Of a stretch of DNA of 64,000 nt, positions 57,468-64,000 are shown piece by piece (within the stretch, counting starts at the first letter, position 1; each line of letters starts with the position of its first letter). The notes beneath the pieces are model-generated. The model was given only the letters and a program-made list of their open reading frames with translations, was not told where the DNA came from and searched no databases. Source of the DNA: Methylovirgula sp. HY1 (GTDB taxonomy: Bacteria > Pseudomonadota > Alphaproteobacteria > Rhizobiales > Beijerinckiaceae); NCBI RefSeq assembly GCF_019343105.1, contig NZ_CP073764.1, positions 1,550,001 to 1,614,000 of the forward strand, written 5' to 3'. The translations under genes were made by a program, and so were the position numbers.

Positions 57468-57818
57468 TTAGCGCTCGACAGCGTTCGGACCGATGACCTC
57501 GGTCAAGGAGACCCCGAAGCGGGACGTATCATCTTCGACCACGACCACCTCACCGCGCGCCACCACCCGGCCGTTGACGACGACATCCACAGGCTCGCCA
57601 ACGCGATGATCAAGAGGAACAACCGCGCCACGTCCGAGCTTCAGCAAATTTGCCACGGGCATGCTCGTCGACCCGAGCACGACCTGAACGGTGACGGGAA
57701 TCCGAAGAATCGTATCGATATTGCGGCCGGCGCTCTCCACCGCGCTGGCCAAAACCGTCTCTCCAAGTCCCTGCTCGCCGGCAAAGTCTTCAATATCCGC
57801 CGCTTGGTCCTCAACCAT
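57468..57818 (-). CDS. fliN: Flagellar motor switch protein FliN
   Basis: A 116-residue C-ring protein. The start MVEDQAADIEDFAG is an ATG with GAGG upstream; a TTG eight codons earlier is the alternative. The SpoA domain is typical: ILRIPVTVQVVLGSTSMPVA, LLKLGRGAVVPLDHRVGEPV and VVNGRVVARGEVVVVEDD. Confidence 0.95.
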   Translation of the reverse strand: MVEDQAADIEDFAGEQGLGETVLASAVESAGRNIDTILRIPVTVQVVLGSTSMPVANLLKLGRGAVVPLDHRVGEPVDVVVNGRVVARGEVVVVEDDTSRFGVSLTEVIGPNAVER

Positions 57819-58000
57819 GACCCTCGACCTCTGTTCGACCAATTGTCCAGACGATGATCATCCAGGACGTTCTGGCTGCTCTTGCCTCACAAAATCAATA
57901 AAGTGGCGCCACGCGATCCGGATACTCCGACCATCACAAACGCGCCGCGACATTCCGGCGGAAACCTCTTCGAATCATCCCCGAACCCGCCTCACATATG

Positions 58001-58942
58001 CTAGCGGCCCAGAAGATCATCCAGAAACTCCTGCTCGGTATCGACAGGGTCTTCGATTCGCAAAGTATATTTACCATCCGACTGGCCGAGCTGGCACCAA
58101 AATAACGGCTCGGCATTGCCTTCAAGCCTGACGCGACTGTGTGACGTGGCCTGCAATTCCAAGATCGCGCCGACTTGCAGATCGGCGATGTCGCCAAGCG
58201 TGAAACCCTGCTCTTCGATCACCGCCCGAACGGTAACCTCGGCGCGCCCAACCTCGCTCTGGATGTGCTTCGTCCAAGCCGGATCCGGAATCGAAACCTC
58301 ATTGGTGAGATCGCGCGATAGATTTTGGCGAATCGGCGTCAAGGCCGCTTGCGGAATGACGATGAACAATTCACCCGAACGGCCGAGCATGCGAATATTG
58401 ATTCGCGTGATGACCGCGAAACTATTGCGCGGCGCGATCACCGCGAAATCCATCCGCGTCTCGAGCCGCTCAAACTTGAAGCGCGTCTCGATCACTGAAG
58501 AAAAACACACCTGTAAAGCACGCGACACGAGATCGAGCATCTTCTGTGCGAAACGCAGCTCTATATTGGTGAGCGGACGGCTTTCGGAATAAGGCATTTC
58601 CGTGCCATCGCCACCGAACAGCGCCTCGACCAGCGTGAACACGAGCCCATTGTCGAGTCCGAACATCACCCGTGCATCCCAAGATTGAGCCTGCAGCACC
58701 GCCACGGCAGCCCGGCCATCATAGGATTCGAGAATATTGCCGATCCGCTCGGTCTTCATTGAATTGACGGTCACATAGGCCGGCGCGCTGGAGAGCTGAC
58801 GCAAAGCCTCCGAACATTGCGTCGTCATCCGATCAAAGATGACATGCAACATCGGCATGCGCTCGACCGAAATGCCAGCCGTGTCGAGCAGCGGCTCGGA
58901 CCCCTCCCGGCGAAGTTCGGTTTGCGAATTGACCTCCATCAC
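58001..58942 (-). CDS. fliM: Flagellar motor switch protein FliM
   Basis: A 313-residue C-ring protein. The middle domain (MLHVIFDRMTTQCSEALRQL, FTLVEALFGGDGTE) and C-terminal SpoA domain (AEVTVRAVIEEQGFTLGDIA, LQVGAILELQA) match FliM. The N-terminus lacks an obvious CheY-binding LSQxEID peptide, as is common in this order. It overlaps motA by 4 bp and is separated from fliN by about 180 bp. Confidence 0.93.
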   Translation of the reverse strand: MMEVNSQTELRREGSEPLLDTAGISVERMPMLHVIFDRMTTQCSEALRQLSSAPAYVTVNSMKTERIGNILESYDGRAAVAVLQAQSWDARVMFGLDNGLVFTLVEALFGGDGTEMPYSESRPLTNIELRFAQKMLDLVSRALQVCFSSVIETRFKFERLETRMDFAVIAPRNSFAVITRINIRMLGRSGELFIVIPQAALTPIRQNLSRDLTNEVSIPDPAWTKHIQSEVGRAEVTVRAVIEEQGFTLGDIADLQVGAILELQATSHSRVRLEGNAEPLFWCQLGQSDGKYTLRIEDPVDTEQEFLDDLLGR

Positions 58943-59814
58943 GCGGCCTGCCGATTCGATCCAGAGCCGGAGATGGTTTCATTTTCGACCATGTCGATCG
59001 AAGGCCTATCATGCGACGAGATCGTCTTGCGTCCGTGCTCCAGCGCGATCTGCGGCATCGCGCCATTCATGAAGGCCAGCAAAGTCTGCTTGACGATGAA
59101 GTAGGCGCGCAAATGCTTGTCGCGCGTAACCTTGATCTTATGCGCGAGCGGCGAGGCGAAGCCATAGGACAGGAGAATGCCGCCGAAAGTACCCACCAGC
59201 GCCGAGCCGATGAGGCCGCCCAGGAGCTCCGGCGATTGATCAAGAGAACCCATCGCCTTAATGACGCCGAGGACGGCCGCGACAATGCCGAGCGCCGGCA
59301 TCGCGTCACTCATGGTTATCAACGAATGATAGGGCTTCAGCCGATCATGCGTGATCGTCTCGATCTCTTCGTCCATCAAGGCTTCGATTTCGTGCGTCTT
59401 GGCATTGCCGACGATCAGCAGTCGGATGTAGTCGCAGATGAAATGCGTCAGCTCCTTGTCCTTCAGGACATTCGGAAAGCCCTTGAAGATTTCCGACTCC
59501 TCAGGATTGTCGACATGCGCCTCGACCTCATTGCGCGCCTTGCCACGCAATTCCCGCATCAGCGCGTAAAGAACGCCGAGGATGTCGAGATAATCGCGCT
59601 GGCTCGGCACCCTACCCAGGATTCCGTCGAGCACAGCGCGACCCGTGTCCTTGATGGTCGATAGGGTATTGGCGACAACGAAAGTGCCAACCGCGGCACC
59701 CGCGATCATCAAATATTCCATTGGCTGCCAAATGACAGCCATATGGCCACCCTCAGCTGTATAACCGCCAATGATGGAGCCCATGGCGATGACGATGCCG
59801 ATTAGGAAACCCAA
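58939..59814 (-). CDS. motA: Flagellar stator protein MotA
   Basis: A 291-residue stator subunit with four membrane helices. MGFLIGIVIAMGSIIGGYTA starts the protein from a TTG codon; no ATG fits. The cytoplasmic loop has the charged FliG-contact region, and YHSLITMSDAMPALGIVAAV and GSALVGTFGGILLSYGFASP hold the conserved prolines and channel residues. It is divergent from the DUF1217 gene. Confidence 0.95.
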   Translation of the reverse strand: MGFLIGIVIAMGSIIGGYTAEGGHMAVIWQPMEYLMIAGAAVGTFVVANTLSTIKDTGRAVLDGILGRVPSQRDYLDILGVLYALMRELRGKARNEVEAHVDNPEESEIFKGFPNVLKDKELTHFICDYIRLLIVGNAKTHEIEALMDEEIETITHDRLKPYHSLITMSDAMPALGIVAAVLGVIKAMGSLDQSPELLGGLIGSALVGTFGGILLSYGFASPLAHKIKVTRDKHLRAYFIVKQTLLAFMNGAMPQIALEHGRKTISSHDRPSIDMVENETISGSGSNRQAA

Positions 59815-60008
59815 AACCCCATCCCTTCGCTTTTGACCACACAGTCGTAAGCGCCGAGCCTTGCCTGAAGCTTAAAATCTTTCGGCAAATCTCTGCGCAT
59901 TTGGGAGCAATTCGGCAGGATACTTGATTTAGGCTGAATGCCGACTCGTCAGGCCCAGGCAAGCGACCTGCGTCATGATACTGGGGCCCTTGCTGTGGAG
60001 TCGCCGCC
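59815..60008. promoter_or_regulatory. Divergent promoter region motA / DUF1217 gene
   Basis: A 194-bp gap between divergent flagellar transcription units that must contain both promoters. No sigma-54 or sigma-28 consensus could be identified with confidence. Confidence 0.5.
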
Positions 60009-60794
60009 GTGCTCACCGCCACCATATTGTATAACGCGATCGCGCGAGATTATACGAAATCTCTGGCAAATACAGCGAATCAGCCGACGGTCGAGCGCTC
60101 GACACAATATTTTCTCGACAATATCGGCAAGGTCACTTCGGCGAGCCAGCTCGTCAATAATTCGCAGCTCTATAATTATGTCATGTCGGCATTCGGCCTG
60201 CAGAACATGTCCTATGCCAAGGCGCTCATCACTAAAGTTCTCAATGGCGGCGCCGGGTCGAACAGCTTTGCGGCGAGTTTGAACGACCCGCGCTATATGG
60301 CGCTCGTCTCCGCATACGACTTTGCGGCGAATGGCGCGACGACAACGAGCAGCACCAATTCGGTGTCGGCGGCGACCACGGTTAATAATTATTATCAACA
60401 GACGCTCGAGACGCAAACAGGCCAGGAGAATCAAGGCGCCCAAATGGCGCTTTATTTTGCCCGAATGGCCCCCAACATCACCAATCCTTACAGCATTCTC
60501 GCCGACACGACGCTGTTGCAGGTCTTTCAGACGGCTTTTAACCTGCCGTCGTCGATGTCGTTCGAAAGCATCGACACCCAGGCGCAACAAGTCTCGCAAA
60601 TGCTGAACATCAGCAAATTGCAGGATCCGACCTATCTCACCCAATTTCTGCAGCGCTTCACGGCATCCTATGATGCGCAAAATCCTACTGGCGGTGTTTC
60701 GGTGGCGCCGACCAATGCATTGCTCGTGACATCGCCCGGCATCAGCTCGTCGCTTTTGCTGAGCCTTGCCAATCTGAAGCTCGGAGGGTCTTAA
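60009..60794 (+). CDS. DUF1217 flagellar protein
   Basis: A 261-residue protein of the DUF1217 family, found in Hyphomicrobiales flagellar clusters beside flgF. The pattern of repeated helices (YFLDNIGKVTSASQLVNNSQ, LYNYVMSAFGLQNMSYAKAL, LADTTLLQVFQTAFNLPSSM) is typical. Function is unknown. The start is GTG. flgF begins 4 bp later. Confidence 0.82.
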   Translation: MLTATILYNAIARDYTKSLANTANQPTVERSTQYFLDNIGKVTSASQLVNNSQLYNYVMSAFGLQNMSYAKALITKVLNGGAGSNSFAASLNDPRYMALVSAYDFAANGATTTSSTNSVSAATTVNNYYQQTLETQTGQENQGAQMALYFARMAPNITNPYSILADTTLLQVFQTAFNLPSSMSFESIDTQAQQVSQMLNISKLQDPTYLTQFLQRFTASYDAQNPTGGVSVAPTNALLVTSPGISSSLLLSLANLKLGGS

Positions 60795-60798
60795 ACTC

Positions 60799-61527
60799 GT
60801 GCTATCGGAACCCTATGTTGCGCTATCCGCCCAAATCAGCCTCGAAAAGCGGTTGCAGTCGGTTGCCGTCAATGTCGCCAATATGAAGACGATCGGTTAT
60901 CGGGCCACGGGCATCACCTTCCATACGATCGAATCCGAAACCGGCAAGACGCCGGTCGCGTATTCGGTCCCCGGAACCAATTATATTGTTCGTGCTCAGG
61001 GACCGCTCATCAAGACCGACAATCCGCTCGATGTCGCCGTGAACGGGGAAGGCTGGCTTGCAATCCAGACGCCGGCCGGAAAGGCCTATACGCGCGACGG
61101 CCGGATGCAGATGCAGCCGAATGGATCGCTGCAGACGCTCAATGGATATCCGGTCCTCGACACCGGCGGCGCGCCTATCCAACTCGATCCCGCAGGCGGA
61201 CGGGTGGTGATCGGCAAGGATGGCATGATCAGTCAAAGGGGTAACCAGATCGGCGCTCTCGGCCTGTTCATGATACCCGCTCAGACACAGTTCACGCGCT
61301 TCGACAATTCCGCCGTCATTCCGCAAAAGCCAGCGACGCCGGTGCTCGATTTCGACACCAATGGCGTGGTTCAAGGCCATCTCGAAGGCTCGAACATCAA
61401 TCCGGTTCTGGAGATGGCGAAACTTATGACGATCTCGCGCGCCGTCGACAGTGTCAGCGCGGCCTCCTCGAATACGCAAACCTCTTTGAAGGATGCGGTC
61501 AAGACGCTCGGCGACCCAGTGCCCTGA
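60799..61527 (+). CDS. flgF: Flagellar proximal rod protein FlgF
   Basis: A 242-residue rod subunit. LQSVAVNVANMKTIGYRATG is the rod motif, IKTDNPLDVAVNGEGWLAIQ the FlgF/FlgG core, and the C-terminus EGSNINPVLEMAKLMTISRA matches FlgF. The start is GTG. Confidence 0.93.
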   Translation: MLSEPYVALSAQISLEKRLQSVAVNVANMKTIGYRATGITFHTIESETGKTPVAYSVPGTNYIVRAQGPLIKTDNPLDVAVNGEGWLAIQTPAGKAYTRDGRMQMQPNGSLQTLNGYPVLDTGGAPIQLDPAGGRVVIGKDGMISQRGNQIGALGLFMIPAQTQFTRFDNSAVIPQKPATPVLDFDTNGVVQGHLEGSNINPVLEMAKLMTISRAVDSVSAASSNTQTSLKDAVKTLGDPVP

Positions 61528-61604
61528 GCGTATTCTTCCGGCGACAAACATTTCTCTTGAAATTCCGACAGTGGCCCGGCATGGGTTGAAAGGAAGCGTT
61601 ACGG

Positions 61605-62930
61605 TTGAATGCGCTCGCGGAGCTCGATCAGGTCATCAATTTTGGCCTGGAAGAATTTACCAATCTGCGGATCAGCGGTTCCGTCGCCGAGGTCACGCCT
61701 TCCTATTATCGTCTCACCGGCCTCTCGCATTTCATCAAGCTGGGCGAATGTGTCGGCATCAACCATAATGGCGTCGCTCAGCTCGCCGAAGTCGTCCGCA
61801 TCGATGCAGAGGCGGCGACCGTCAAGACCTTCGAAGCGCAGATCGCCGCGGGCCTTGGCGATCAGGCCTATCGTGTCGGCCCTTTGCATGTCGCGCCCGA
61901 CGTCAGCTGGAAGGGTCGCGTCATCGACGCGCTCGGCCGGCCGATAGACAGCGAAGGACAGTTGCGCCGCGGCGAACATGCCATGCCGATCGAAGCGGCG
62001 CCTCCGGCAGCTTTGCGACGCGCACGGGTCAAGACGCCAGTGAAGACCGGCGTCCGGATGATCGATCTCTTCATGCCGATTTGCGCTGGGCAAAGAATTG
62101 GCGTCTTCGCCGGATCGGGCGTCGGCAAGTCGACCCTTCTCGGCATGATCGCGGGTTCGAAGGGCTTCGATAGCGTCGTCATTTCGCTCGTCGGCGAACG
62201 CGGCCGCGAAGTGCGCGAATTTCTCGACGATTCGCTTGGACAAAATCGCAAACTCGCCGTTACAGTCGTCGCTACGGGCGATGAGAGTCCGATGATGCGA
62301 CGCTTGGCACCGAAAACGGCGATGACGATTGCCGAATTTTTTCGCGATCGTGGCGAGAAAGTCCTTCTGATCGTCGATTCGGTGACCCGTTTCGCCCATG
62401 CGGCCCGCGATGTCGCACTGGCCGCGGGTGAGCCAGCCGTCGCCCGCGGCTATGCGCCGAGCGTGTTCAGCGATCTGCCAAAACTGCTCGAACGCGCCGG
62501 CCCCGGCGCCGAAGGCAGCGGCTCGATCACCGGAATATTTTCCGTGCTCGTCGATGGCGACGATCATAACGATCCCGTCGCCGACAATATTCGCGGCACG
62601 CTCGACGGACATATCGTGCTCGAACGCGCGATCGCCGATCAGGGACGCTTTCCGGCGGTCAATATATTAACGTCGATTTCGCGCTTGGCACAACATGTCT
62701 GGACCAAGGAGCAGCAGGTTCTGGTGAGCAAACTGAAGGCGATGATCGCCCGCTATGAGGATACGCGCGATCTGCGCCTCATGGGCGGCTATCAGCCGGG
62801 CCAAGATCTTGAACTCGATCAAGCTGTCACGCTGGTGCCGCAGCTTTATAATGCCGTGCTCCAATCGCCTTCATCGCCGATCAGCAGAGATGCCTTTCAG
62901 GAATTGGCCGAGGCGCTGCAAGCGCAATAG
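61605..62930 (+). CDS. fliI: Flagellum-specific ATP synthase FliI
   Basis: A 441-residue export ATPase. Walker A GSGVGKST is at residues 170-177, preceded by TGVRMIDLFMPICAGQRIGV, and Walker B is KVLLIVDSVTRFAHAARD. RLAQHVWTKEQQVLVSKLKA and GGYQPGQDLELDQAV are typical. The start is TTG, supported by AAAGGAAG nine bases upstream. The coiled-coil partner fliJ lies elsewhere in the cluster (near 27 kb), and a short GCGAGG/CCTCGC hairpin follows the stop. Confidence 0.96.
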   Translation: MNALAELDQVINFGLEEFTNLRISGSVAEVTPSYYRLTGLSHFIKLGECVGINHNGVAQLAEVVRIDAEAATVKTFEAQIAAGLGDQAYRVGPLHVAPDVSWKGRVIDALGRPIDSEGQLRRGEHAMPIEAAPPAALRRARVKTPVKTGVRMIDLFMPICAGQRIGVFAGSGVGKSTLLGMIAGSKGFDSVVISLVGERGREVREFLDDSLGQNRKLAVTVVATGDESPMMRRLAPKTAMTIAEFFRDRGEKVLLIVDSVTRFAHAARDVALAAGEPAVARGYAPSVFSDLPKLLERAGPGAEGSGSITGIFSVLVDGDDHNDPVADNIRGTLDGHIVLERAIADQGRFPAVNILTSISRLAQHVWTKEQQVLVSKLKAMIARYEDTRDLRLMGGYQPGQDLELDQAVTLVPQLYNAVLQSPSSPISRDAFQELAEALQAQ

Positions 62931-63154
62931 GCGAGGTCGCCTCGCACTCGCATGGACGAGAAGGGCCGCGTCGCCCCGCGCCATGTTCACATCTTCGTAG
63001 GCCGGCTGGACAGTTGTGGCGCAAGACCTATGTCTTGCTTGCCAGCATTGCATGCCGCCCTCTTGCGAGGTTTCCTTCACGCTGGCATTGCCCTCCTCTA
63101 AGCGAAGCGTTCGCCTTCGCCGCGTATTCCACCGTTGAGAAAGGTGTCGTGACG

Positions 63155-64000
63155 ATGCTCGTTTCATCCGTTTCCAATACGGCGCTGCCGACTCATTCGC
63201 TCGGCCGCACCGATATGGCGATCACCCGCTCGGCTTCGGCGCCTGGGCCATTGGCGGTGCAGACTGGGCTGTCGGCTGGGGTGCGCAGGATGATCGCGAA
63301 TCGATCGCCGCCATCCGTCACTCGGTCGAACGCGGCATCAACTGGATCGATACCGCCGCCGTCTATGGTCTCGGCCATTCGGAAGAAGTGGTGCGCGAGG
63401 CGCTTTCGGTCTTCACGAAGGAGCAGCGCCCTTATGTCTTCACCAAATGTGGTCTCGTCTGGGACGAGAAGGATCGCAAGGCCATGCCGCGCACGGTCGG
63501 CGCGCCGGCCAGCATAAGGCAAGAGGTCGAAGCCTCGTTGCGCCGCCTCGGCGTGGAGCGCATCGATCTCTATCAGATGCATTGGCCGGCGAAGGACGGC
63601 ACCCCAATCGAGACCTATTGGCAGACGCTTCTCGACCTGAAAAAAGAGGGCAAGGTGCGCGCCGTCGGCCTGTCGAATCATTCGGCGGAGCAATTGCAAG
63701 CCGCCGAATTGCTCGGCCATGTCGACACGCTGCAACCACCCTTCTCGGCCATCCGCCGCGAAGCGGCCGCGCAAGAACTGCCCTGGTGCGCGGCGCATCA
63801 GACCGGCGTGATCGTCTACAGCCCGATGCAGGCAGGACTGCTGAGCGGCGCATTCAGCATCGCGCGCGCGGAGGCCTTGCCGAAAGACGATTGGCGCTCG
63901 CGCAATGCCGAATATGCGGGCGACTTGCTGCTCCGCAATCTGCGGCTCGCCGATGCAATGAAGCCGATCGCCGAACGCCACAAAACCAGCGTCGCCACGG
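63155..64000 (+). pseudogene. Aldo/keto reductase gene with a frameshift, 3' truncated by window end
   Basis: The N-terminus MLVSSVSNTALPTHSLGRTD and MAITR is in one frame, then the family sequence LGFGAWAIGGADWAVGWGAQ continues in the next frame. A one-base loss near base 63228 explains this. Downstream the protein is intact to the end of the window: the catalytic Tyr in WIDTAAVYGLGHSEEVV, the Lys in FTKCGLVW, the His in LYQMHWPAKDG, and VIVYSPMQAGLLSGAF. The frame carrying the body of the protein has no start codon of its own upstream. It may be a true pseudogene or a sequencing error. Confidence 0.7.

Overview
The window reads as chromosomal DNA of an alphaproteobacterium of the order Hyphomicrobiales (Rhizobiales). 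The evidence is FtcR, MotC, MotE, FlbT, FlaF, a CheL-type rod-binding protein and a DUF1217 protein inside one flagellar cluster, together with a typical ddlB-ftsQ-ftsA-ftsZ-lpxC division block. Base composition, the style of the outer-membrane protein and the intergenic repeats suggest a Beijerinckiaceae-like organism, but the genus cannot be fixed from the sequence alone.

Region 1 (about 0-24 kb) is housekeeping. It holds the end of an outer-membrane beta-barrel gene, a beta-lactamase-fold hydrolase, ispH, tadA, a large-subunit pseudouridine synthase with long basic extensions, rsmD, ligA, pncB, an IS5-family insertion sequence, a hypothetical gene, recN, bamD, lpxC, ftsZ, ftsA, ftsQ and ddlB. 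A small glycine-rich secreted protein, an orphan molybdate-binding protein, a PilZ protein and an uncharacterised membrane protein follow.

Region 2 (about 24-63 kb) is one nearly complete flagellar cluster. Most genes run on the minus strand: motA-fliM-fliN-fliG-flhB-(unknown)-flgB-flgC-fliE-flgG-flgA-flgI-motE-flgH-fliL-fliP, two glycan-modification genes, flagellin, fliF-fliH-motB-motC-fliK-transglycosylase, ftcR, flgE-flgK-flgL-flaF-flbT-flgD-fliQ-flhA-fliR-fliJ-cheL-flgN-like and a second fliL-like gene. DUF1217-flgF-fliI run divergently on the plus strand. The cluster encodes the export gate, C-ring, rod, rings, hook, filament, stator and control proteins. No chemotaxis signalling genes, fliA, fliD or fliS are in the window. 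The window ends in an aldo/keto reductase gene that is frameshifted near its start.

Two features stand out. A modular family of hairpin-forming intergenic repeats, bounded by CTAG-type termini, occurs at seven places. It carries compensated base changes, supplies or abuts the stop codon of three genes, and in one place is interrupted by the IS5 element. Beside flagellin lie a glycosyltransferase fused to an FkbM-type methyltransferase and a GT2 glycosyltransferase, and the flagellin mRNA leader can fold its ribosome binding site into a hairpin, which fits control by the FlbT/FlaF pair encoded nearby.
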